The notes beneath the pieces were generated by a model. It was not told the DNA's origin. It did not search any database and was given only the letters and a program-made list of their open reading frames with translations. Below, piece after piece: positions 24,148 to 36,373 of a DNA stretch of 64,000 nt; the stretch's first letter is position 1; every line of letters starts with the position of its first letter. Origin of the DNA: Begonia masoniana (lineage: Eukaryota > Streptophyta > Magnoliopsida > Cucurbitales > Begoniaceae); the NCBI GenBank assembly GCA_022432975.1, contig CM039502.1:3214375-3278374 (forward strand), given 5' to 3'. The translations under genes and the position numbers were made by a program.

Positions 24148-25414
24148 TGTAATACCCGGTTGTACGGACTTGCATATTATATTATTATTATATTATTGGA
24201 TGACATTTTTGTAAATATGTCAAATCCGGTCCGTTTTACAAAAAGAAAGCGTCACTACGATCCTAACGATTAATAGGAATTTTAAGGAAATTATGGGAAT
24301 TTTCGGAGATTAAACACTATATTCCGAGCAATTAAGCTTTTCATAATATGAAGGACGTTTTAGTAAAAATAGTAAACGAAGTCCAAATTGCGAATGGACA
24401 GTTTTAGTAAATCCCAAATAATAAGTTGGACTTGTTGGTGAAATTATGAGGTTTGGTGAACCCGAATAGTTGGACGATTAACGAACCGAATGACGAAACA
24501 AAATAGAATTAAGTGCTAAGGGCAAAACGGTAATTTTTAAAGTAAATTTTTATTAAAAACCTTAAACTCTTTCTTCCTTCTTCATTTTCACGCCAGAGAA
24601 CATTTCTTCTTTTCCTTCTCGCGATCTCCTCTCTGCCCGCGACAAACCCTTCGACGCCGACCTCCGTTTTCTCTCCCGATAGTCTCGTTTTCTTCACGCT
24701 TCCTCCTCCAATCGACGTTCTAGGTATGAACCTACAATCTTAGAGCTTCTATTTCGATATTTACGGCGTTTTAGGCAATTAAGGTTTCGAGAATCTTTCG
24801 TTAAAAACGCGAATTAGAGTTCGTAATTAATAGGTTAGCCGTGATTAAGTATATATTGCACGTATTTGACGTTATCGGACGAAGTTAGATCAATTTGTGA
24901 AAATGTTAAAAATCGAGAAATTTCGGGTTTTCAGAAAAATGTGTGAATCGAGAATTTAAGTGTCGAACGCATATTTGCTCGATGAATGTGATTAAAGCTT
25001 TAGGAAAGTCCTTTAGATAAGGTTTTGACAATTTAGACGTTTATTAACGTAAACTCCTTTTAACGTCAATCCTTGTAAATTGCTTAGGTGAACAGCGCTC
25101 GTGGACGGAGCTTGAGCTGCTTTGGACACGAGGTAAGTTCTCGCGATTTTCTCTGGCTAATTGGCCTACACCGTACGTCGAATGTCGTCTCGAGGAATTT
25201 TGGAGATGCGTATGTTTATTTGTTTTGGTTGGGTAGATAGGTTTAGTTGTTTATAGGTTATAGGTTACGAATTACAGTCTTGATGGTATACATTATTGTT
25301 TGTTTGCTTTAAGATATAGAATTGTTCATGCATCACGTGTTTTAAAGAAAAACATAGAAAATGAATTTCCGCACATTGTTATAAAGATAATGCAAAGAAT
25401 GAAAACGGCCATAA

Positions 25415-27448
25415 GGCTTACAGTTTACTGGCCGAAAGGCTTACAGTGGCTTACAGTTTATCGGCCGAAAGGCTTACAGTTTATCGGCCGAAAGGCTTAC
25501 AGTTTATCGGCCGAAAGGCTTACAGTTTATCGGCCGAAAGGCTTACAGTTTATCGGCCGAAAGGCTTACAGTTTATCGGCCGAAAGGCTTACAGTTTATC
25601 GGCCGAAAGGCTTACAGTTTATCGGCCGAAAGGCTTACAGTTTATCGGCCGAAAGGCTTACAGTTTATCGGCCGAAAGGCTTACAGTTTATCGGCCGAAA
25701 GGCTTACAGTTTATCGGCCGAAAGGCTTACAGTTTATCGGCCGAAAGGCTTACAGTTTATCGGCCGAAAGGCTTACAGTTTATCGGCCGAAAGGCTTACA
25801 GTTTATCGGCCGAAAGGCTTACAGTTTATCGGCCGAAAGGCTTACAGTTTATCGGCCGAAAGGCTTACAGTTTATCGGCCGAAAGGCTTACAGTTTATCG
25901 GCCGAAAGGCTTACAGTTTATCGGCCGAAAGGCTTACAGTTTATCGGCCGAAAGGCTTACAGTTTATCGGCCGAAAGGCTTACAGTTTATCGGCCGAAAG
26001 GCTTACAGTTTATCGGCCGAAAGGCTTACAGTTTATCGGCCGAAAGGCTTACAGTTTATCGGCCGAAAGGCTTACAGTTTATCGGCCGAAAGGCTTACAG
26101 TTTATCGGCCGAAAGGCTTACAGTTTATCGGCCGAAAGGCTTACAGTTTATCGGCCGAAAGGCTTACAGTTTATCGGCCGAAAGGCTTACAGTTTATCGG
26201 CCGAAAGGCTTACAGTTTATCGGCCGAAAGGCTTACAGTTTATCGGCCGAAAGGCTTACAGTTTATCGGCCGAAAGGCTTACAGTTTATCGGCCGAAAGG
26301 CTTACAGTTTATCGGCCGAAAGGCTTACAGTTTATCGGCCGAAAGGCTTACAGTTTATCGGCCGAAAGGCTTACAGTTTATCGGCCGAAAGGCTTACAGT
26401 TTATCGGCCGAAAGGCTTACAGTTTATCGGCCGAAAGGCTTACAGTTTATCGGCCGAAAGGCTTACAGTTTATCGGCCGAAAGGCTTACAGTTTATCGGC
26501 CGAAAGGCTTACAGTTTATCGGCCGAAAGGCTTACAGTTTATCGGCCGAAAGGCTTACAGTTTATCGGCCGAAAGGCTTACAGTTTATCGGCCGAAAGGC
26601 TTACAGTTTATCGGCCGAAAGGCTTACAGTTTATCGGCCGAAAGGCTTACAGTTTATCGGCCGAAAGGCTTACAGTTTATCGGCCGAAAGGCTTACAGTT
26701 TATCGGCCGAAAGGCTTACAGTTTATCGGCCGAAAGGCTTACAGTTTATCGGCCGAAAGGCTTACAGTTTATCGGCCGAAAGGCTTACAGTTTATCGGCC
26801 GAAAGGCTTACAGTTTATCGGCCGAAAGGCTTACAGTTTATCGGCCGAAAGGCTTACAGTTTATCGGCCGAAAGGCTTACAGTTTATCGGCCGAAAGGCT
26901 TACAGTTTATCGGCCGAAAGGCTTACAGTTTATCGGCCGAAAGGCTTACAGTTTATCGGCCGAAAGGCTTACAGTTTATCGGCCGAAAGGCTTACAGTTT
27001 ATCGGCCGAAAGGCTTACAGTTTATCGGCCGAAAGGCTTACAGTTTATCGGCCGAAAGGCTTACAGTTTATCGGCCGAAAGGCTTACAGTTTATCGGCCG
27101 AAAGGCTTACAGTTTATCGGCCGAAAGGCTTACAGTTTATCGGCCGAAAGGCTTACAGTTTATCGGCCGAAAGGCTTACAGTTTATCGGCCGAAAGGCTT
27201 ACAGTTTATCGGCCGAAAGGCTTACAGTTTATCGGCCGAAAGGCTTACAGTTTATCGGCCGAAAGGCTTACAGTTTATCGGCCGAAAGGCTTACAGTTTA
27301 TCGGCCGAAAGGCTTACAGTTTATCGGCCGAAAGGCTTACAGTTTATCGGCCGAAAGGCTTACAGTTTATCGGCCGAAAGGCTTACAGTTTATCGGCCGA
27401 AAGGCTTACAGTTTATCGGCCGAAAGGCTTACAGTTTATCGGCCGAAA
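25415..27448. repeat. satellite array: 87 perfect copies of a 23-bp unit plus one variant copy
   Basis: The perfect array runs from 25448 to 27448, 2,001 bases, which is exactly 87 units of 23 bp (unit starts GGCTTACAGTTTATCGG and contains the palindrome CGGCCG). A variant unit (25415-25437) and a 10-bp partial unit precede it. I saw no substitution between units. Because 23 is not a multiple of 3 and the unit has no stop in this orientation, all three plus frames stay open and read the same 23-residue peptide. That explains the 728- and 674-codon ORFs, which should not be called genes. Confidence 0.97.
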
Positions 27449-28057
27449 GAGTAGTCCGCCTGCTGGATGAGTTCTTTTCCGGTTAGAGGGATAGGATCTC
27501 GGTGACAACTACAGTGCCATAGCATAGCATAGCATGACATAGCGTACCATAGCACAACATTTGCATTACGCGTCTTACTGAGATTTTTATCTCATAGTGT
27601 ATTGTATGGTGTAGGTGACCTAGACATCGAGGCAGGTGAGGCCGATGTCCCTCCACCGGAGGAGTGACGGCGGTTGACGGAGGATGGCTTGCGGTGGTGT
27701 GTTGCGCAGTCGGGCTCATCTGACCCGTGGGGATAGTATGTACAGATTTGAGGGTTTTGGGACGTTTTTTGGATAGTTGGCTGTATAGAAATTATAGGAG
27801 TTTGGTTTGGTAGATGTTAGGTAATTGCTGTTTTCACGGTTTTACTGAATTGTAAAATGTTTTGTTAAAGCCTTTATTGAACGATATAGAAATGTTTTGA
27901 TTGTTTTTTTAGGGTGTTACGGATATGCTCGGTTTTTAGAGCTATCAACGCAGTTGGATTTCGCAAAGTCCGCTGTAAGTTGGTTTGAGTTTAAGTTATA
28001 AGTAGTTATAAGTAGATTATGTTATTGATGAGAAATTGGTAAAAAGGACGTGTGTTA

Positions 28058-28264
28058 CTCTCTGGAATCGGATTCCAGAGAGTTGTGTTTTTAGTTTATG
28101 CTCTCTGGAATTCCAGAGAGCAATGGTAAAGAAAAGGCAAAAAGAAGGAATAGAAAGAAAAAGGCAAGGGATCGCTGCACTCAGTGTGCAGCGATCAACT
28201 GATCGCTACACGCTGCAGTGAATGCAGCGATCAGTCGCTGCATGCAGCAGCGACTGGTCGCTGC
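28058..28264. repeat. cluster of perfect and near-perfect palindromes in the LTR
   Basis: Successive hairpin-forming palindromes: CTCTGGAATC/GGATTCCAGAG, CTCTCTGGAATTCCAGAGAG, GATCGCTGCAC/GTGCAGCGATC, GATCGCTACACGCTGCAG with AATGCAGCGATC, and GTCGCTGCATGCAGCAGCGAC. They lie in the 3' third of the LTR. Function is unknown; they could fold in RNA. Confidence 0.7.
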
Positions 28265-28491
28265 TCACTTTCATCGGGCAGAATGCCCATTTTGCCCTCC
28301 CAAACTTATTTGATTTATTAAATAGTTTTAATATTTATTTTAAATGGTTTTAAACTTGGATTTAAACTCCGATTTCGATTCTGGTTCGATTTCGGTTTAG
28401 GTTCCGCCTAGAGTTTAATTATAGATATTAGGTTAAAAAAAATAAAATATGGTACGGACATTGGGTACAGTATTAGGGTCGTTACAATATA

Positions 28492-29200
28492 AATATTTAA
28501 AATAATAAATCTTTAATCAACGAGAGAATGATACGTGAGTACCATCGTAGGATGTAAGATTAAAATGTCAATGTAACATTAGCTTATTTATTTATTTAAA
28601 ATTTCTTAGAGAATTTACTTTTAATTGCATGACATTATAGTATTCAGATTATGATCATATCAATTAAAAAAAAATAGCTCAATAAAATAAAAGCTCTGAA
28701 ATTTCGAATATTAATTATCTAAATTATTTATCAAGATCCATTGTTATGGACATCATCAGTTAATTAGTTTTGCTTATTAGCGAATAAAATCTTATTCTTG
28801 TGATTTTGGTGATAGTGATATTTGTTAGTATTATAGAACCAATCTCGATTTATATATTATTCATTAAAATAAGATCATCCATGTCACACAATTAATACTT
28901 ATTATAAAATTAATTTCACAACAATTTGACGTGACCATAAATATGCACATCTCTACCTATAATTGTGATAAACATGTACGTTTAATTATTCTCCAAAAGA
29001 CTTTATTTATTGAATTAAATTAATGTTATTTAATAACGGGACACTTTCTAATACATTATTTCTTTTTTATTTTATCAAAAAAGTAATTTAAAATAAAATA
29101 AAAGCTTGAATTGATTTATTTTAGCTTAAATTTTGTCCGTTATTAAAAAAGAGAAAAATAATTGTAAATAATGGAAGAAGAAGAAGATGACAGCTCAGCC
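28492..29200. other. AT-rich spacer and upstream region of the TBC gene
   Basis: Very AT-rich, no coding signal. From about 29200 the sequence becomes pyrimidine-rich (CTTTCTTTCCC, CTCTCTCTCT), typical of a plant 5' leader for the gene starting at 29818. Confidence 0.45.
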
Positions 29201-29817
29201 GACCCTACCAGACTTCTCCGAGCTTGAATGAAAAAGCAGCCCACCATTGTTAACCATTTCTACTTTCTTTCCCTTTCTCTGGGATTTTCCTCTCTTTTCT
29301 CAGCTCCCAAACACAAATTCTTCTGGTTTTTCGCTGGAAATCATTTGTGATTTTTGTGGATGAGTTTCAGATGTTAGATTGACGACTTTCCAAGTCTCTC
29401 TCCCCTGAATTCTTTCTCTTTCCGCCGTAGCTTCTCTTTCCTCCGTTTTGTTTCTCCTGTTGATTCTTTTGTTTCTTCACGCAACCTATCTCTCTCTCTA
29501 GGTACCCATTTTGTCTCTCCGTGACTTCTTCTTTCGCTCTAATTTTGTTTTGCTCCCTGGAAATGGGAGCTATCCGGTTCTCTGATTTCGTTTTGTTTAT
29601 TACAGCTTTCTCTCTCTAGATTACCATAAATTCCTTTTCCCTCTATTTCCGTTTTCGTTTTTCTGATAAAGAAGAAGGGAGAAATTTTCTGTGATTTTCA
29701 TTTTTGGCAGATTTCGTGCTAGTGCTTAAATTTTCGTGAAGTTGTTGAAAAATCCATGGGCTTACGCTAAATTCCACTGCCCTCGTAGTTTGGTCTTCAC
29801 AAATCGCCTTTAAAAAA

Positions 29818-32800
29818 ATGTCATCTGCTCAGATAGAGACAACATTGCCAGAATCGGCGTCAGTGGCCTCGCCGAGATTTCTCTTCGGCGCTCAAAATCA
29901 TTCCGGTGAAGATAGACGTTTCTCCGATCTCAGAGGCGTACAGTGGCGTATAAATCTGGGAGTATTACCGTCATCTTCGGCGACTTCTGATCTTCGTCGA
30001 GTCACTGCTGATTCTAGGAGAAGGTAACTTGTGCTCATTTTTTGTGGTCTTTAGAAACAATTATACTCGTATCTCTTGCTCGCTCGAATTCCATTAAGCG
30101 CAAAATATTATTTGAGACAGATACAGTTTTTCTAAAACAATGTTTGATTGAGGAGGAAAATACTCTCATTCGCTTTTAAGTTATCCATGGAGATTCCGTG
30201 AATTCAATTGAAATTTTTCTATGTAAAGCAGACAATTGGAGATGTGTTACTTTATTTTTATGCTCATTGATTAGCAAATAGCTCAAAATCATAGCGGTGA
30301 TGTATCTCTTAAGATCAATGCTTCAATGCCTTAATCATCATACGTGAATTTTCTGTGCAATTTTTTTGATGTTTTCCGGAGTTTTGTTTGACTTTGGGTT
30401 ATCTATCATCAATTATTAAGAAAGGGAGCCTACCGTTGATTAAAGTAGCTCCTTATATGATTTGGGTACTATCAGATGGAATATTTTGCAACTACCTTTA
30501 TGGGTTCATGTTTTTTACCTACCATTTTAAAATTGAAAGTACAATCTTAAGTATGACAGTCCGCCATGTGAAGGCAATAAAGGCCAAAGTGAGAGGGCCT
30601 AGTCGAGATTGTACAATCTCATATCGTTTGTGAGAATGAAAAATGCATAATTTATCAGTAGAGTTCTCATTCCTACCCAATACAACATGTTTTTAGCTAA
30701 TTCAAGAACAAATCAGTGTGAGCTTCTACCCAAATCATATAATATTGTACTAGAAGCAATTATGACACTACAAATGATATCACAGTCAATGTCTAATCGG
30801 AAGTATGGCCGATGAGGACATCAAGTCTCGAAGGGAAGGGGAGAGATCGTGACAGCCCGATATGTGAAGGCAATGAGGGTCAACTTATACCAGTGGGGGT
30901 GCACAATTCCACATCGCTTGGAAGAGTGGAAAATGCATGGTTTATAAGTAGAACTTCTCTTTCTACTTAGTACAACGCGTTTTGAGTTAATCTAAGAATA
31001 AATTTGTACGAGCTCCAACTATAACAGATAATATTGTACTAGAAACACTAGGAGAGGCTACATTAAGTGACTTCTTGACATCTCTTTGTCTGATAATATT
31101 ATTATGATCAAATAATCTCAACTAAGAGCTTAAGATTTATAATTAAGGATGATTTATTGCGATATCAGAGAAAGTGATTTCAAACTTTTATCTCATCATT
31201 TTATAATTTAAAATCAAGGCTCCAAATCCTGTTTAATTTTTTTTTTGCCTGAAAGCTATGTTCGATTGAAGTTGGATCTAATATGAGGTTCGTTCCTTAG
31301 ATACCCTTTCTGGGGTTTTGAGAATGAAATATGATAGTGTTTAAATGACACTCACTTAAGGTAATAATATTAAAGACTTTCTAAGGTACAATTCTTGAAT
31401 TTTTGAATGTTTTTTTTTTCGCCTCGATATAAAATTCATAAGCAAGCTCTGAAAAATAATCTAAAATGGGTCTAGGTTGAACTTCTGTTTCTTTTCTCAG
31501 ATATGCTGGTTTGAGAAGGCGGCTTCTAGTTGGTCCTCATATTTCCGAGGATGAAATTAATTCTCCAAATAGTGTTATGGATAATCCATTGTCACAAAAT
31601 CCAGGTATATCTCTTTGAATTAATTAAAGAACATAATGGTTTGTACATGGCTTTGCTTTGATAATTGATGATCAGATGATGTATGTCTTCCATTGAATTT
31701 CTTTTGCAGAAGTTATTTATCTGACATCTTTTAAGTGTTGGTGGAATGCGGCAAACAATCTTTTTTCCTGATGTAATAGACATCAACAATGTCACAGAGA
31801 TAACTAATCATGTGCTGCCAATGTTTTTGTTCTTTTGGCAATGCCCTTTAATAATTTGGTTGTTCCTAACTTTGATAGCGTATAGAGAGTCAAGTTATAC
31901 AATCAACAATTTTTAAATTTCTTTCCTTCTCTAAGCTTTTCTTGGCTGACAGTTTTTTGCATGAATTTTCTTGTTAACATGTAACTTATAATAAATCATC
32001 CTTAATAGCAGTAAAATATAATTGACCTATTGGTAATGACATCGTTGGATGAATATATAAGAGTGTTTTAGGACACCCTCTGTCTGTCTGAACAACTAAA
32101 AAGAATCTGCTAAATATATTATGAACTGTGCATGCAGATAGCACATGGGGCCGCTTCTTTAGGAATGCAGAACTGGGGAAAATGGTTGACCAAGATTTAT
32201 CGCGTTTATATCCAGAACATGGAAGCTACTTCCAGACTGCAAATTGCCAGGGAATGTTAAGGAGAATCTTGCTATTATGGTGCCTTCATCATCCTGAGAA
32301 TGGTTATAGGCAAGGTAAATAGTAACAATCACATCATAATAAACAAACCACTTGTTATCTCATAACCATTATATGTGTTCTGACATGTCATTTTGTTTCT
32401 TAATTTATACCTGTGTCTTGATACATCAATCTAAAAATCACAAGTTTTTGTATTGTTTTACACTTTTGCAATAATCAGCATTCTCTATAGAAAAAAAGAC
32501 ACCTAGAAAATGACAAAGTAGTTTTCAGTACTAGCTCAACTTTGTTTTAATTAGTTTGATAGGGGTACTCATTCTGAATGATAGTGACCTAAAAGATTTA
32601 ATATGCCTTACCTTTTGATGGGATACTGTATCTGTGGTCCACAAATCGATAAGGATTCTTTGACCTGTGAGAACTTTTATATGATTTTCATATTATCTTT
32701 AATTACGTCAACAATATTTTCAAGCATCCCATTTAGAAGCTTTTGTTTGACTCCTTTCTCTGTTTCACCCCAGGAATGCATGAACTCTTGGCTCCATTAT

Positions 32801-35368
32801 TATACGTGCTTCATGTTGATGTGAAACGCCTGTCCGATGTGCAGAAACTCTATGAAGACCACTTCCCTGAAAAGTTCGATGACCTATCATTTCATAATGC
32901 TGATCATTCATACAATTTTGACTTCAAACGACCTCCAGATTCTGTTGGAGCTGAAAGTACCTCCCATGTAAATGTTCAGAAAGTTAAGAGCCTCGATGAC
33001 CTTGAACCTGATATACGGATGATTATACTACTAAATGATGCTTATGGTGCTGAAGGTGAATTGGGAATTGTCTTGTCTGAGAAATTTATGGAACACGATG
33101 CCTACTGTATGTTTGATGCATTGATGGTTGGGGCTGATGGTGCAATTGCAATGGTAGATTTTTTTACCCCTTCTCCTGCAGGATCTCACTCTGGGCTGTC
33201 TCCAGTTATCGAAGCTTCCACTGCATTGTACCATGTGCTCTCTCTTGTTGATTCTTCTCTACACTCTCACCTAGTTGAGCTTGGTGTTGAACCCCAGTAT
33301 TTTGCACTTCGGTGGTTACGAGTTTTATTTGGTCGTGAGTTTTCTCTTGAAGATCAATTGATAATATGGGATGAGATATTTGCATCTGATAATAGTAAGT
33401 TAGACAAAGGTGATGATGAAGTCTCTAACTTTGCGTTTCTTTTGTCATCTCGTGGAGCATTTATTTCAGCTATAGCCGTTTCCATGTTACTTTATCTAAG
33501 GTCATCTTTACTGGCTACAGAGCATGCGACTTCATGTCTTCAAAGATTGTTGAACTTCCCAGAGAATGTAGATTTGAAAAAATTGATTGAAAAAGCAAAA
33601 TCCGTGCAGACTCTTGCTCTGAACTCTAACATTTCTTCTCTCCCTTCACTTAGTAAGTTTTGTTGCCATAATAAGCCAACTGCTGTGAGAGGTCATTGCC
33701 ATTCATATGATTTTAGCTCCTCCAAGACGCCGCTAAATCTGGCACCTGAAAGCTACTGGGAAGAGAAGTGGAGAGTTGTTCACAGGGAAGAAGAACTAAA
33801 GAAGGGTGCTTCAAGAAAACAAATTGCTGCTCATAAAAAAGGATGGTCGGAGAAAGTAAGATTCCTCTCTAGGACAGAATCTGACCCATCTCCTGCTAAA
33901 CTTGTAAACAGCAGTAAGGACATGAAACCTTCTGTTAGGCGAAGATTGCTGGAAGATCTCTCCCGAGCCCTCGGTTCAGATGAAGATAATAAAAAGTTAA
34001 ATGGTGAGAATGATGGTCTTTCAGCAGAAGGCAAAGTGGACAGACAAGATGATTCCAGCAACGAAGTAATCTGCGCTTCTGAGTCGATATGTTTGGGTGA
34101 AAATGTCGAAAATGGGGAAAACTCATCTTTATCGTCTGACCCCAATAGTCCCCTTAGTAGGGATAATGATCACGAGATTGACAATTCATGCAGAAGTAGT
34201 GTGGCATCAAGCATATTATTTGAAGGGGACGGGAATCAGTCCCATGTTATCATGGAAAACGAATCTCTTCCTATTTCTCATCAGCCTCGGGATGTCTTTG
34301 GTGAATCCTGTGAAGCTCTTCAAGTTTCGCAAAATCTTGAAGATGTCTCTGAAAAATTTCCTTGCAATATTGATCATGGGGGGGAAGTAGGCTTAGGCAC
34401 AAAGGATCGAAAACTTCTTTCGGGAAAATTCTCATGGCTATGGAAACTCGGGCAGAATGCTGATGGGACATCTGCAAAAGAAGAAACTAGTTGTGACAAA
34501 TCCAAGCTTGTTGATGGTGAAAGTAATGGGAGTAGTATTTTAAGCTCTTCCACAGTAGATGATTCTCGTTCTTCTATTAGTTCGAAAGATGAGTGCTCAG
34601 ATCAGAATGTGATGAGCACTTTTAGGAATATTGGGCAGTCTATGCTTGAACATATCCAGGTAAAGCGATCTTTTCTTCGCTTTTCTCTTTACCCGTCTAG
34701 ATTGTGTCGGCTTTTATGTGTTTGTTTTCTGTTTAATAGAAAAATTTTGAATATTGGATTCCCTGAGAAATTAAGATCTTTCTTGAGTTTTCAGCTGACT
34801 CTCACTCTATCTCTAGCCTTATCTTAATCACTTTTTAAGATTTATGTTTTGGCTCTCTTCTTCTGGCCATGTCTTTTATTAGAGACATTTATGTGTTGGT
34901 TCTGAGTGATTTTGAGTAAGGGGATACAAGCCTATGAAAAATGGTGATATTAAGATGTGAAAGAGGGAAGATTTGAAATTGTAAGCTGTTATTGTCTTTG
35001 CTATATGTAGAATTTAAGATATCCTTAGAAGTTATTTATGATCCGAGTCTACAGACAAACAAGTGATTGAGAATCGTGCTAAGAATTTCCACTTTTGTTA
35101 GTCACATTTAGAGTATTTAATCAATTATTTCATTTTCTCATAATTTTTGCATAATCGGATCATTCCATATTATTTGCCAATAGCTAATCTCTGTGTTTGG
35201 CCAACAATGTTGGGGCAGGTAATCGAATCGGCATTCCAACACGATCGAGTTCACATGGGGTCGACAGAGAGCTTGGCTAAAAATGGTTTGGTTGGGAAAG
35301 GACAAGTCACGGCCATGGCAGCTCTCAAAGAGCTCAGGAAGATCAGCAACCTCCTATCTGAGATGTAA
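29818..35368 (+). CDS. TBC domain Rab GTPase-activating protein, TBC1D5-like
   Basis: Five exons: 29818-30023, 31501-31604, 32138-32314, 32774-34659, 35219-35368. They total 2,523 bases (840 residues) and are in phase throughout. The TBC domain spans roughly residues 70-430, beginning YAGLRRRLLVG. The arginine finger motif VDQDLSRLYPEHG (Arg126) and the glutamine finger GYRQGM (Gln162) are both present, so the protein should be active in accelerating GTP hydrolysis by a Rab. Further TBC blocks: LLAPLLYVLHVD, CMFDALMVG, HLVELGVEPQYFALRWLRVL and FGREFSLEDQLIIWDEIF. The second half is Ser/Asp-rich and probably disordered, ending in ALKELRKISNLLSEM. Likely role: endosomal or vesicle traffic. Intron 1 holds a TRIM element. 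The start ATG follows a pyrimidine-rich leader. Confidence 0.93.
30547..31067 (+). mobile_element. complete TRIM retrotransposon in intron 1 of the TBC gene
   Basis: Direct repeats 30552-30772 and 30848-31062 enclose 75 bp. The first repeat starts TATGACAG and ends ACTACA; the second starts CGTGACAG and ends GCTACA. A primer-site-like ATGATATCACAGTC follows the first repeat, and a strong purine tract (GAAGGGAAGGGGAGAGA, 30831-30847) precedes the second. A perfect 5-bp target duplication TTAAG lies at 30547-30551 and 31063-31067. Same family and layout as the element at 17272, but more diverged. Confidence 0.9.
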
Positions 35369-35445
35369 GACTGAATTTTTCATTCCATTAATATTTATTA
35401 TTATAAATGTAATTATCTGTATATATTCATTTTGATCAGCTGTTG

Positions 35446-35451
35446 AATAAA
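35446..35451 (+). terminator. poly(A) signal candidate, TBC gene
   Basis: AATAAA 78 bases after the TBC stop codon, in T/A-rich sequence. Plant signals are loose, so this is only a likely near-upstream element. Confidence 0.4.
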
Positions 35452-36240
35452 TTGAGTATCATTTCTTTTCTTCTCAACTCTACCCAGCCTATCACACACA
35501 CAAAAATTAAATTATACAACAATATAAAAATAGCAATAATGTTTTTTTAGAGAAAATTGGTTACTCATTTTTCATAGCACAGATCACTTATTTTACATGA
35601 ATAATATCAATTGTGTCACGGTGTCGTGTAGAAAAGACAGACATATGTTGTGTTGAAGGGACGATGATCACATGTTTTTAGAACTGAAACCGGTTCCTTT
35701 GGTGGGAAAACCAGACTAAGCGTTAAAATTGTAGGTTCGATCTGTTTTTACCCACCCCTAATCATATAGTTTTAATTCAATTTGATTTTCAATCCCATCA
35801 GCCATCGTACTACAATTCAAACTCATTATTGTTTAAAATTTTGTGGCAGATCTCAAGTTTTATTTGTTTAACGGTAATATAATTTAATGTATTTAATATA
35901 TAAAATAACAATAATGGCATTTAATTCTATCATAAATGGGGCCACGTCCACATGCAAAAAGAGCCGAGTCCGGACCCGCTCCGATCCGACATTTCCCATT
36001 TGCTAGCAAGGTCCTTTTCGTCATTTCGCTTTAACTGTCCTTCTTTCTTACCCGCCAATCTCTCCGCTCCCTTCCTCCGCCTCGCTCAAAGCTTTTAGAA
36101 ATTAATAAAAATAAAAATAAAAGATTAAAAATTAGAAATAATCCTTCGCTTATAATAATGAGGTTGAGATGTTAACTAATTGTAATTACCGTAATTAACG
36201 AGAATTAAGTGTTAGTTAATTATGGCGGTATTCGTATAGT
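35452..36240. other. intergenic between the TBC and subtilase genes
   Basis: AT-rich with a GC-richer patch at about 35940-36090. No coding exon was recognised. Confidence 0.45.
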
Positions 36241-36335
36241 AAATTGTCAGGAGTCAGAATGGAGTCTTCTTCCATTTTCTTCGGCTCTGTGTCTGAGTCT
36301 CTCTCCCTCTGCCAAGTGAGTGAAAGCCCTACCTA

Positions 36336-36373
<38 letters not shown>

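Larger units (their letters stand above)
24148..28486 (+). mobile_element. unusually long (4.3 kb) Gypsy-type LTR containing a satellite array
   Basis: Begins TGTAATACCCGG and ends AGGGTCGTTACA, so the ends are the expected TG...CA with a short inverted repeat. A polypurine tract precedes it. After the right end comes ATATA (28487-28491), and the same ATATA precedes 23470. This could be the target duplication of one composite element spanning 23470-28486, but AT-rich 5-mers match by chance fairly often. The LTR holds a 5'-UTR-like pyrimidine-rich stretch (24560-24720), the 23-bp array, a CATAG microsatellite near 27520 and a palindrome cluster. No second LTR is in the window. Confidence 0.6.

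Noticed and set aside
25415..27448. CRISPR-like regular repeats
   Set aside because: There are no spacers; the units are directly head-to-tail, and the genome is that of a plant.
25300..27486. A 728-codon open frame with a perfect 23-residue repeat
   Set aside because: It is produced entirely by the 23-bp satellite, which has no stop in this orientation and opens all three frames equally. No start context or non-repeat domain supports a protein.
28036..28221. 61-codon ORF in the LTR
   Set aside because: It covers the palindrome cluster and has no domain; open by chance.
32743..34827. Taking the large open frame as the complete TBC gene
   Set aside because: It begins in an intron and runs past a good donor at 34659. 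Conserved TBC motifs lie in three upstream exons and the C-terminus in another at 35219.
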